Part shown: positions 14,247 to 26,842 of the stretch, in pieces
How positions within the stretch are numbered: the first letter of the stretch is position 1
How the letters are laid out: each line of letters opens with the position of its first letter
Source: Actinomycetospora sp. NBRC 106375
GTDB lineage: Bacteria > Actinomycetota > Actinomycetes > Mycobacteriales > Pseudonocardiaceae
Length of the DNA: 47,610 nt
Assembly (NCBI RefSeq): GCF_030269665.1
Contig: NZ_BSTS01000030.1
Location: forward strand, 1-47,610
Direction: 5' to 3'
Position numbers and translations under genes: made by a program
Notes under the pieces: generated by a model
Databases searched by the model: none
What the model saw: the letters and a program-made list of their open reading frames with translations, nothing else
What the model was told of the DNA's origin: nothing

Positions 14247-15623
14247 ATGACGAGCCCGGCCGACCGCGACGAGCTGCTCCCCGTCTTCGCCCGCGGGGCG
14301 GAGCTCGCCGGGCAGCGGCGTGACCGCCTCGCGGACGACGCCATCCTGCCGGCGACGGCGTACCAGATCGTCCACGACGAGATGATGCTCGACGGCAACG
14401 CCCGGCTGAACCTGGCCACCTTCGTCGGCACCTGGATGGACGGCCACGCCGACCGCCTCTACGCCGAGGCCGCCGACAAGAACATGATCGACAAGGACGA
14501 GTACCCGAGCACCGCGGCGATCGAGGACCGCTGCCGGCGCATCCTCGCCGACCTGTGGCACGCGCCCGACCCGGACGCCGCGATCGGGACCTCCACCACC
14601 GGGTCGTCCGAGGCCTGCATGCTCGGCGGCCTCGCGTTCAAGCGGCGCTGGCAGCACGCCCGGCGGGCGGCGGGGAAGGGCACCGAGAAGCCCAACCTCG
14701 TCATGAGCTCCGCGGTGCAGGTCTGCTGGGAGAAGTTCTGCAACTACTTCGACGTCGAGGCGCGCTGCGTCCCGATCTCCGACGAGCACCCCGTCCTCGA
14801 CGGCCACGACCTCGCCGCGTGGGTCGACGAGAACACCATCGGCGTAGTCGCGATCATGGGCGTCACCTACACCGGCATGTACGAACCGGTCGAGAAGATC
14901 GTGGACGCCCTCGACCGCATCCAGGCCGACACCGGGCTCGACGTGCCGGTGCACGTCGACGGGGCGTCCGGGGCGATGGTGGCCCCGTTCCTGCAGCCCG
15001 ACCTCGCCTGGGACTTCCGGCTCCCGCGGGTGCACTCGATCAGCACGTCGGGCCACAAGTACGGGCTGGTCTACCCGGGCGTCGGCTGGGTCGTGTGGCG
15101 GGAGCGGCAGTGGCTGCCCGAGGACCTCGTGTTCGAGGTCAGCTACCTCGGCGGCAGCATGCCGACCTTCGCGCTGAACTTCTCGCGCCCGGGCGCCCAG
15201 GTGCTCCTGCAGTACTACGTCCTCCTGCGCCTCGGGCGCGCCGGGTACACCGCGGTGCAGCGCAACTGCCGCGACGTCGCCCGCTACCTCGCGGACGGCA
15301 TCGGCCGTCTCGGGGCGTTCGACCTCTGGAACGACGGCTCCGACATCCCGGTCTTCGCCTGGCGGCTGCGCGAGGGCCACACGGAGAACTGGACGCTCCA
15401 CGACCTCTCGGACCGGCTGCGGATGAAGGGCTGGCTGGTGCCGGCGTACCCGCTGCCCGACGCCCTGGCCGACCGGACGGTGCAGCGGATCGTGGTCCGC
15501 AACGGGCTGAGCGGGGATCTCGCCGACCGGCTCCTGGCCGACATCACGGCCGAGACGGCCTACCTCGACAAGCTCTCGTCGCCCATGCCCGCGGACGGGC
15601 AGACACCCTCGTTCCACCACTAG
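14247..15623 (+). CDS. gadB: Glutamate decarboxylase
   Basis: 458 aa PLP enzyme converting glutamate to GABA and CO2, using up a proton. The group II decarboxylase signature ends in STSGHKYGLVYPGVGWVVWR, with K271 binding PLP. Other Gad motifs are NLATFVGTWM, EYPSTAAIEDRCRRILADLW, GTSTTGSSEACMLGGLAFKR, VHVDGASGAMVAPFLQP and LNFSRPGAQVLLQYY. Length is typical. The ATG is preferred over frames opening upstream because family homology begins near it and a -10 element sits 8 nt before it. No antiporter gene (gadC) is adjacent. It may serve GABA metabolism or pH homeostasis. Confidence 0.95.
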   Translation: MTSPADRDELLPVFARGAELAGQRRDRLADDAILPATAYQIVHDEMMLDGNARLNLATFVGTWMDGHADRLYAEAADKNMIDKDEYPSTAAIEDRCRRILADLWHAPDPDAAIGTSTTGSSEACMLGGLAFKRRWQHARRAAGKGTEKPNLVMSSAVQVCWEKFCNYFDVEARCVPISDEHPVLDGHDLAAWVDENTIGVVAIMGVTYTGMYEPVEKIVDALDRIQADTGLDVPVHVDGASGAMVAPFLQPDLAWDFRLPRVHSISTSGHKYGLVYPGVGWVVWRERQWLPEDLVFEVSYLGGSMPTFALNFSRPGAQVLLQYYVLLRLGRAGYTAVQRNCRDVARYLADGIGRLGAFDLWNDGSDIPVFAWRLREGHTENWTLHDLSDRLRMKGWLVPAYPLPDALADRTVQRIVVRNGLSGDLADRLLADITAETAYLDKLSSPMPADGQTPSFHH

Positions 15624-16150
15624 CCCACCGCCGAGCGACCGAACGAGACCGTCCGGAGCCGTACTACGCGGTAGGGAAACCCTTGGCCCACGGTGTGTCG
15701 TCGGCCAGACTGGTCGGCGTGTCGGGATCGGTCATGTGGGCGTCACGCCTGTCGGGGGGCCACGCCGCGGGGGAGCGCGGCGCGCGTCGCTTTCTCGGCG
15801 GGTGGCCGGGACGCGATCCCTACAGCGCCGCGAACAGACGGTCGCGGCGCTGAGGCGCCGACCTCCCCCTGCTCCGGGCGCGCGAGCCGGTTGCGGACGG
15901 TGACCCCATCGGTTGCCGCCACGTGGCGATCAGCACTCTTTCGGACCTGGTCGACACGGTGCGCTCGCCCGGCCGGGGAGGTTAACGTCAGGTTGCCCCT
16001 CCGGTCGTCCACCACGGACACCACGACCGGTGCGCCCAGGGCCGTCTCCCGGGTGAGCACGCTCCCCGGACCCCACGACCACCCCCGCCGGACCACGCCG
16101 GACCCCGGCGGACCACCACCTGCACGGACGCGAGAGATCGGAGGGCGCAC
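15624..16150. other. Intergenic region before gltB
   Basis: 527 bp without a supportable gene; the open frames across it lack codon and family character. It holds the gltB control region. A TAACGT at 15983-15988 is the best -10-like element, which would give a leader of about 155 nt, with no convincing -35. A near-palindrome TACTACGCGGTA lies at about 15662-15673. The region just before the gene carries GGAGGG (16140-16145), 5 nt from the GTG at 16151. Confidence 0.4.
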
Positions 16151-20759
<4,609 letters not shown>

Positions 20760-20767
<8 letters not shown>

Positions 20768-22223
20768 CCCCCGGGGATTCATGACCACCGGCCGGGAGCT
20801 CCCGCGCCGCCGGCCGGTCGACATCCGCATCAAGGACTGGCACGAGGTCTACGAGGAGCTCAACCCGACCACGCTGCGCAAGCAGGCGGGGCGCTGCATG
20901 GACTGCGGCATCCCCTTCTGCCACCAGGGCTGCCCGCTCGGGAACATGATCCCCGAGTGGAACGACCTGGTCTGGCGTGACGACTGGGCCGAGGCCATCG
21001 AGCGCCTGCACGCGACCAACAACTTCCCGGAGTTCACCGGGACGCTGTGCCCGGCCCCGTGCGAGTCGGCGTGCGTGCTCGGCATCAACTCCGACCCGGT
21101 GACGATCAAGCAGGTCGAGATCGAGATCATCGACCGCGCCTGGGACGAGGGCTTCGTGAAGCCCCAGCCCCCGGAGACGAAGACCGGTCGTTCCGTGGCC
21201 GTGGTGGGCTCGGGGCCGGCGGGCCTGGCCGCCGCCCAGCAGCTCACCCGCGCCGGGCACGACGTCACCGTCTACGAGCGCGCCGACCGCATCGGCGGGC
21301 TCCTGCGCTACGGCATCCCCGAGTTCAAGATGGAGAAGAAGCGCCTCGACCGCCGCCTCGAGCAGATGGTGGCCGAAGGGACGCGGTTCTTCGCGGGCGT
21401 CGAGGTGGGCGGTCCCGCGGCCACCGACCTGTCGGTCGAGAAGCTGCGCGCGGACCACGACGCCGTCGTGCTCTCCGTCGGCGCGACCGCCTGGCGCGAC
21501 CTGCCGATCACGGGTCGCGAGCTGCACGGCATCCACCAGGCGATGGAGTACCTGCCGCCGTCGAACAAGGTGCAGCAGGGCGACTACGAGCGCTCCTTCA
21601 TCGACGCCGAGGGCCGCGACGTCGTGGTCATCGGCGGCGGCGACACCGGCGCCGACTGCGTGGGCACCGCCCATCGCCAGGGGGCGAGGTCGGTGACGCA
21701 GCTCGAGATCATGCCGATCCCGCCGAACGAGCGGCCGAACGCGAACCCGTGGCCGACCTACCCGATGATCTTCCGGATCTCCTCGGCCCACGAGGAGGGC
21801 GGCGAGCGGCTGTTCTCGGTGAACACCGACGAGTTCCTCGGCGACTCCCGCGGCAACCTCCGGGCGCTGCGCCTCGTCGACGTCGAGCGTGCCGACGGGA
21901 AGTTCGTGCCGGTCGAGGGCAGCGAGCGGGAGATCCCCGCAGACCTCGTCTTCCTCGCGATGGGCTTCCTCGGCCCGCAGAAGGAGGGCCTGCTCGACAG
22001 CCTGGGCGTGGAGTACGACGACCGCGGCAACGTGCGCCGCGGCGACGACTACCAGTCCACGGTCCCCGGTGTCTTCGCCGCCGGGGACGCCGGACGCGGG
22101 CAGTCGCTCATCGTCTGGGCCATCGCCGAGGGCCGTTCCGCCGCCGCGGGGGTCGACGCCTACCTCACGGGCCGCGACGTGCTGCCGCGCCCGATCGGCC
22201 CGACGGACCGCGCGCTGGTCTGA
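20760..22223 (+). CDS. gltD: Glutamate synthase (NADPH) small subunit
   Basis: 487 aa. It moves electrons from NADPH via FAD to the large subunit. The N-terminal region carries two cysteine clusters for 4Fe-4S centres, [17 protein letters not shown] and [12 protein letters not shown]. The FAD site is [15 protein letters not shown] and the NADPH site is [40 protein letters not shown] closes the fold. The GTG at 20760 lies inside the end of gltB (8-bp overlap) with GGAGG upstream, so translation is coupled. It ends 4 bp from the convergent DUF2332 gene. Confidence 0.97.
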
Positions 22224-22227
22224 GGCC

Positions 22228-23235
22228 TCACCCGCCGAACCAGGACAGGAGGCGGCCGCGGGACCAGCAGCGGCCGAGGACGTCCGGCGGTCCGCCGGGG
22301 AGCGCCAGGCCGATGATGCTGTGCCCGGACGCCGGCCGGTCGCCGAGCGTCGGGACCCCGGGCGCCACCCCGACGCCCTCGACGGACACCCAGGCCACGG
22401 GCCGGTCGGTCGCGCCGATGACGTCCGCGAAGCGCTGCCGGCGGGCGGCGCTCAGCCGCGACAGCGCCCAGGTGGTGGTGACGACGGGCAGGGCGTCGTC
22501 CGGCACGTGGGCGAGGGCCTCGGTCAGCCGGTCGACGGGGTCGCCGCCGAGGTAGCGTGGGCCCAGAGTCGCGACCAGGGCGATCTCGGTGTCGAGGTCG
22601 CGGCGCTGGTCCGTCGCGTCCGGGGGCAGGCAGGCGCGCAGCCAGCGGGCGTTCTCGGTGTCGGCGACGTCGAGCGGCTCCCGGTCGACGGCGATACGGG
22701 CGACGACGTCGGGGACCGGGTGTGCCGGGACGGGCCGCCCGCCCACGACCGTCGCTGCCCGCTGCACCGGGGAGGCGGGGTCGCCCCGCGTCGCCCCGGC
22801 GTCGTAGCGGACGCCGACGCGGTCGACGGCGAGGTTCAGCCCGGCGGGGCGGCCCAGGTCGATCAGCCCGATCGCGTCGGCCCCCGTCCGGTGCGCCGCC
22901 TCGGCGACGGCGGGGTGGAGCACGGCGTGGCGTCCCGCCTCGTCGGGCCGGTGCCGCCGGCGCGCGGCGATCGCCGCGACCTCGTCGGCCCGGTGCACGA
23001 GCGTGTCGACGGCGGCGTCCTCGAGGGCCGGGGCCCGCTCGGCGAGGGCGAGGTCGTGCAGCGCGGCGAGGACCAGGGCGGGCCCGCGGCGCTGCGGTGG
23101 CGCCGCCTCGACGGCGTGCAGGGCGTCCGCGGACCGGCTGATCGCGAGGGCGAGGCGCGCCTGGAGGGGCGACGTCCCCTCGGCGTCCGCGAAGCGCCGG
23201 TACTGCGCGGCGAGCGAGCGGCTCGTCCCGGACAC
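22228..23235 (-). CDS. DUF2332 family protein
   Basis: 335 aa. The pattern fits DUF2332: LAAQYRRFADAEGTSPLQAR at the start, HPAVAEAAHRTGADAIGLID and LGRPAGLNLAVDRVGVRYD in the middle, WLRACLPPDATDQRRDLDTE and VVTTTWALSRLSAARRQRFA toward the end. Biochemical role unknown. The GTG at 23235 is preferred because a TAGGGT -10 element lies 7 nt before it. In-frame ATGs at 23253 and 23271 are alternatives, the latter with GGGAG nearby. Two hairpin repeats lie upstream, between this gene and the lipase-like gene. Confidence 0.8.
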   Translation of the reverse strand: MSGTSRSLAAQYRRFADAEGTSPLQARLALAISRSADALHAVEAAPPQRRGPALVLAALHDLALAERAPALEDAAVDTLVHRADEVAAIAARRRHRPDEAGRHAVLHPAVAEAAHRTGADAIGLIDLGRPAGLNLAVDRVGVRYDAGATRGDPASPVQRAATVVGGRPVPAHPVPDVVARIAVDREPLDVADTENARWLRACLPPDATDQRRDLDTEIALVATLGPRYLGGDPVDRLTEALAHVPDDALPVVTTTWALSRLSAARRQRFADVIGATDRPVAWVSVEGVGVAPGVPTLGDRPASGHSIIGLALPGGPPDVLGRCWSRGRLLSWFGG

Positions 23236-23242
23236 TCCGGCG

Positions 23243-23248
23243 ACCCTA
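23243..23248 (-). promoter_or_regulatory. -10 element of the DUF2332 gene
   Basis: TAGGGT on the minus strand, 7 nt before the GTG at 23235. It lies inside the frame of the longer alternative starts, so it also helps decide the start codon. Confidence 0.4.
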
Positions 23249-23317
23249 GCCATCTGGGGTGGGCTCTCCATGTCGATCTCCCGGGAGTGTCACCAGGTCC
23301 GCGGGCGCCCGGGCGGT

Positions 23318-23378
23318 CGCAAGAGGCGCGTCCGGCAGCTCGGGAACCCTGTCGATCATGCGCGAGGTGCCTCTCGCG
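23318..23378. repeat. Hairpin repeat element, copy 1
   Basis: Imperfect terminal inverted repeats of 12 bp (CGCAAGAGGCGC and GTGCCTCTCGCG, 2 mismatches) enclose a core shared with copy 2. Positions 23329-23378 match 23433-23482 at 45 of 50 bases. It looks like a small non-autonomous palindromic element. Confidence 0.7.
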
Positions 23379-23420
23379 CCGGGGCGCCGGCTCCTGGCGG
23401 CGCTGTTGAGGCGCGGCCGG

Positions 23421-23483
23421 CCGCGAGTGGCACGTTCGGCAGCTCGAGGGCCCTGTCGATCATGCGCAAGGTGCCTCTCGCGG
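23421..23483. repeat. Hairpin repeat element, copy 2
   Basis: Terminal inverted repeats of 13 bp (CCGCGAGTGGCAC and GTGCCTCTCGCGG, one mismatch) around a 37-nt core. Same orientation as copy 1 with a 104-bp period. It ends 10 bp after the stop codon of the lipase-like gene, so it may also act as an mRNA 3'-end structure. Confidence 0.7.
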
Positions 23484-23493
23484 CCGAAGCGAC

Positions 23494-24261
23494 TCACGCG
23501 GCAGGCGTGAGGCTCGGGGGCGTGGTGGTGGCAGTGGTGGTGCGGCGGGTGCGGCGGCGGGCGGGTCGGGCGGGGCGGGCGCAGAGGGCGGCGACGCGGG
23601 CGACGACGCCGGCGTCGCGGAGCAGCCCGCAGTGCCCGACACGGTCGACGACGACCGCCTCGGCGCCGTCGCGCGTCGCCCGATGCACCGCGACGACGGC
23701 GTCCGCGCGGGACGCGATCGTCGTCCACGGCACGTCCGGCCGGCTCAGCGAGCGCAGGACCGGCGCGCCGGGGCGCAGGTCGCGCAGCGCCCCGACCGGG
23801 AAGAGGCGGGCCCAGCCGGTGCCGCCGAGCGGTGCGCCCAGGGTGACCACACGGGTCGCGGTGCCGGCGAGGCGCCGGTCGGCGAGGCTCGCGGCGACGA
23901 CCACCCCGCCGAGGCTGTGCCCGACGACGGTGACCGACCGGGCCCCGGTCCGTCGCGCCAGGTCCGCGACATCGTCGGCGAGCCGCGCGGCGAGCTCCTC
24001 GACGCCCGCGGTCCAGCAGTAGCGGTGGCGGACGACGGCGACGCCCGGGCCGCCCAGCGCGCGGGCGAGGTCGTCGAAGCAGTCGGGACCGGCCCCGAAA
24101 CCGTGCACCAGGACGACCAGCGAGCGTGCCCTCGTCACGGGTGCGACGGGGTCGGGTCCGTGGTGGGGCCGCGCCCCGAGCAGCAGGGTGGCGACCACCG
24201 CGAGCGTGACCCGCAGGACCGCCCGCAGCTCGCGGAGGCGGCGCCGTGCCGTGCCGACCAT
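23494..24261 (-). CDS. Exported alpha/beta hydrolase (lipase-like)
   Basis: 255 aa. A basic N-terminus and one hydrophobic segment (VLRVTLAVVATLLLGARP, about 15-32) suggest export or a membrane anchor. SLVVLVHGFGAGPDCFDDLA is the oxyanion region, VTVVGHSLGGVVVAASLADR the nucleophile elbow with S116. RADAVVAVHRATRDGAEAVV carries the likely acid, and VVVDRVGHCGLLRD the catalytic His. The shape matches triacylglycerol-lipase/PGAP1-like hydrolases. The C-terminal tail is Arg/Thr/Pro-rich. The ATG at 24261 has only a G-rich stretch before it. Confidence 0.83.
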   Translation of the reverse strand: MVGTARRRLRELRAVLRVTLAVVATLLLGARPHHGPDPVAPVTRARSLVVLVHGFGAGPDCFDDLARALGGPGVAVVRHRYCWTAGVEELAARLADDVADLARRTGARSVTVVGHSLGGVVVAASLADRRLAGTATRVVTLGAPLGGTGWARLFPVGALRDLRPGAPVLRSLSRPDVPWTTIASRADAVVAVHRATRDGAEAVVVDRVGHCGLLRDAGVVARVAALCARPARPARRRTRRTTTATTTPPSLTPAA

Positions 24262-24409
24262 GACCCCACCCCCCCGCGCCCGGCGCCGGATCCCTGGCCG
24301 GCGTGCCCTGCGGTGAGCCTGCTCAGGACGCGGGCGCGTGTCGGGAGGGCGCACCCTCCGGTGGGGTGGGGTCGTCCCCCGTCCTCGGTTCCGGTGGGAA
24401 GGGCGGGGA

Positions 24410-24706
24410 CTAGGCGGGACGGGGCGCGCGGTCGTGGGCGATGGCGGGCACGGTGACGCGCAGGCGGTGCGGGGCGACCTGCCAGTAGCGCCGCTCGGGG
24501 TCGGCCCGGCGCCAGCGCTCGGCGAGCTCGGTGACCCGGTCCTCGTCGACCGTGCCCGGACGGGCGCGCCAGCGGCGGGAACGCCCGCGCACCAGGACGT
24601 CCAGAGCGCCCCAGGCCTCGTCGGCCGAGCCGTGCACGCTGACCGTCGCCGGCGCCTCGCCGTCGCCGAACAGCACCGTGTAGGCACTGACCGCGTCGTA
24701 GGTCAC
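24410..24706 (-). CDS. Small hypothetical protein
   Basis: 98 aa, soluble, family not recognised. It starts VTYDAVSAYTVLFGDGEAPA, then VSVHGSADEAWGALDVLVRG, a basic patch RSRRWRARPG and ERRYWQVAPHRLRVTVPAIA. The mixed alpha/beta pattern with GSADEAWGALDVLV could be a small ligand-binding fold. The GTG at 24706 is supported by GGGAGG (24719-24714) with 7-nt spacing. The 148 bp to the lipase-like gene and the 220 bp on the other side show no further gene. Confidence 0.7.
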   Translation of the reverse strand: MTYDAVSAYTVLFGDGEAPATVSVHGSADEAWGALDVLVRGRSRRWRARPGTVDEDRVTELAERWRRADPERRYWQVAPHRLRVTVPAIAHDRAPRPA

Positions 24707-24926
24707 CTGAACTCCTCCCGGAGCCGGGCGGCGACCCGCGGACGCGGGGGAGAGGGCCGTCCGGCTCGGCTCCAGTGAAGACGCCCGGGGTCGGTCCGGC
24801 GAGGAGCGCCGACCGGGGCCGCGCCGAACTGAACCGATTCCGCGGCGGATGGTGCGCCCGCCCGTGTGTCGCCCGTCCGGACGTGCCGCCGAGCGCAGGA
24901 GGAGCACGTGCGGCCCGCCCGTCGCG

Positions 24927-25763
24927 TCAGCGTGCGGTGGCGCGCAGGAGGCGGGTCACGATGTAGCGCTCGCGCAGCAACCGGCCCATCACCCGCTCCT
25001 GCTCCTGGGCCGCGTGCCACGCCGGGTGCTCGCCGTGGTGCCGGCGCAGGTGCTCCTCGACGCGGTCGGCGCGCTCCGACCACGCCGAGGGCGCCCCGGG
25101 CAGGCGCGCGGCGTCGATCTCGTCGTCCACGTGGAAGCCGGCGTCGCCGAGCAGGTCGTCCAGCTCCTCGCGGGTGGGGAAGTCGTTGCCCTCGGGCTGC
25201 TCGGGCAGCGGCGCCTCGCCGCGTTCCAGGACGAGCAGCCCGAGGCGGCCCTGCGGTCGCAGCACCCGGCGCAGCTCGGCGACCATGGCGTCCCGGGAGG
25301 GCGTGACGCACAGGACGCCGAGCGACCAGGCGACGTCCACGCTGTCCGAGCGGACCGGCAGCTCCTCGGACACCGCCGCGACCGTCGGGAACCCGAACAG
25401 GCGCCGCGCCGACCGGGCGGCGTGGACCATCGGCTCGGTGAGCAGGGGGCGTCCCCGCCAGCGGTCGGTGACGTGGTCGGCGAGCCACGCCGCCGGTCCG
25501 CCGAGCCCGGCCCCCGCGTCGAGGAAGGTCTCGTCGTCGCGCAGGTCGAGGCCGCGCGCGAGCCACGCCAGGTCGGCCGGGGAGCCGCTGCCGCGGCAGG
25601 CGGCCGGGATCGCGTGGTCGCGTCCCAGCGCCTCGACGGCCTCCTCGGTCCACGCCGCGACCGTGTCGAACTCGGCCTCCATGGCGCTGTCGGGAGCGCT
25701 GTCGGGAGCGCTGTCGGGAGCGCTGTCGGGAGCGCTGTCGGTGCCGTCCTCGGGGGCGCTCAC
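24927..25763 (-). CDS. SAM-dependent methyltransferase with variable N-terminal repeat
   Basis: 278 aa class I methyltransferase. ETFLDAGAGLGGPAAWLADH is motif I, with acidic and aromatic positions further along (SEELPVRSDSVDVAWSLGVL as motif II/III, LRRVLRPQGRLGLLVLERGE after it). Residues 9-27 are a run of SAPD units coded by a 12-bp tandem repeat. The GTG at 25763 overlaps the TGA of the MetF-like gene by 4 bp. An internal ATG at 25683 (MEAEFDTVAAW) just after the repeat is an alternative start, so the tract could be outside the mature reading. Substrate unknown; pairing with a folate enzyme suggests one-carbon metabolism. Confidence 0.85.
   Translation of the reverse strand: MSAPEDGTDSAPDSAPDSAPDSAPDSAMEAEFDTVAAWTEEAVEALGRDHAIPAACRGSGSPADLAWLARGLDLRDDETFLDAGAGLGGPAAWLADHVTDRWRGRPLLTEPMVHAARSARRLFGFPTVAAVSEELPVRSDSVDVAWSLGVLCVTPSRDAMVAELRRVLRPQGRLGLLVLERGEAPLPEQPEGNDFPTREELDDLLGDAGFHVDDEIDAARLPGAPSAWSERADRVEEHLRRHHGEHPAWHAAQEQERVMGRLLRERYIVTRLLRATAR
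25684..25741. repeat. 12-bp tandem repeat (coding)
   Basis: Unit GCGCTGTCGGGA repeated four full times plus 10 bases of a fifth, without mismatch. It encodes SAPD on the minus strand. The unit length is a multiple of 3, so copy-number change would alter length but not frame. Confidence 0.9.
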
Positions 25764-26803
25764 CCTCGCCGCCCCGGGGCGAGGCCGGCGTCCCGGCGCG
25801 TGCGCTCGGCGACGCGGGCGGCGACCTCGGCCTTGACCTCGGCGCCCGCGCGCCAGCCGTCCGCCGACGCGAGCCCGGAGAGGTTCACCCCGGCGACGCC
25901 GGGCACCGCGAGCAGCGCCTCGGCCTCGGCGACGGCGGCCTCGATGCCCGCCTCGCGCGGATCGGGCGCGGCGAGGACGGCGGCGACGGCGTCGGGGTCG
26001 AGAGCGAGCCCCGGGAAGGCGGCGAGCACGGCGGCCGAGCGCTCGTCGGTGTAGACGGCGACGGCCGCGATCACGGGGAGGTCGGCGCCGGCCGCCCGGG
26101 CGCGGTCGAGGAAGGACGACAGGGCCGCCGGCGAGCCGACGTGGTTGGCGACGGCGAGGGAAGCGCCGGCGCGCTGCTTCTCGGCCAGCGCCGCCGGACG
26201 CAGCTCGGCGGGCGGGGCGGCGGGGGCGACGGCGACGGCGGTGGTGAGGCCCGTCGTCGCGGCGAGGTGGGTGAGCCGGGTGCTGTCGAGGTCGAAGACC
26301 TGGGTGACCTCCGGGCGCACGTCCTGCCCGCGGCCGTCGCCGGTCACGCACAGGACGCCGTCGATCCCGAGCGCGGCGAGCCCGGCGAGCTCCTGCTCGA
26401 GCACGACGCGGTTGCGGTCGCGGCAGGTCAGCGTGATCCACGGCCCGGTGCCCGCGGCGAGGATCTCCGCGGCGACCATGGTCGGCGGGAAGTCCGGCCG
26501 GTTCTGGTGCTCGCCGACCAGCACGGCGTCGGAGACGGGGGCGAGCAGTTCGAGGATGTCCCGCATCGCGGCGAGGTCGTACGGCGGGACCGACAGGTCG
26601 GTGAGGATCGCCGGCGCCTCGGCGGGCCCGGTGGCCGTCGGCGACGGCCACGGGCGCACGGCGAGCGGGTCGCGGTCGTCGCACCACGGGCAGGTCAGGG
26701 CGGCGTCGAGCTCGCAGGAACCGTCGCTGCGCACCCCGCCGCACGGCCCGAAGATCATGCGCTTGGGGCATCCCGCCGCCGGTACGGGCATCTGGTCGAG
26801 CAC
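25760..26803 (-). CDS. MetF/MetV-like protein with N-terminal Cys-rich motif
   Basis: 347 aa. The N-terminus CPKRMIFGPCGGVRSDGSCE plus LTCPWCDD matches the Cys motif of the MTHFR C-terminal family (PF12225, MetV-like), with five Cys able to bind zinc or a cluster. The rest resembles the methylenetetrahydrofolate reductase TIM barrel: LVGEHQNRPDFPPTMVAAEI, WITLTCRDRNRVVLEQELAG, GIDGVLCVTGDGRGQDVRPE, and LSGLASADG near the end. It is not a normal MetF. The GTG at 26803 is used; an ATG at 26791 is also possible. It is followed, with a 4-bp overlap, by a methyltransferase. Confidence 0.8.
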   Translation of the reverse strand: MLDQMPVPAAGCPKRMIFGPCGGVRSDGSCELDAALTCPWCDDRDPLAVRPWPSPTATGPAEAPAILTDLSVPPYDLAAMRDILELLAPVSDAVLVGEHQNRPDFPPTMVAAEILAAGTGPWITLTCRDRNRVVLEQELAGLAALGIDGVLCVTGDGRGQDVRPEVTQVFDLDSTRLTHLAATTGLTTAVAVAPAAPPAELRPAALAEKQRAGASLAVANHVGSPAALSSFLDRARAAGADLPVIAAVAVYTDERSAAVLAAFPGLALDPDAVAAVLAAPDPREAGIEAAVAEAEALLAVPGVAGVNLSGLASADGWRAGAEVKAEVAARVAERTRRDAGLAPGRRG

Positions 26804-26842
26804 GCGGCGACGTTCCCGCGGGCGACCGGGCGGTAAACCGCC

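Noticed and set aside
25684..25741. Tandem repeats here and in the Hsp70-like and kinase genes considered as CRISPR-like
   Set aside because: Units are directly adjacent with no unique spacers, are multiples of 3, and encode regular peptides.
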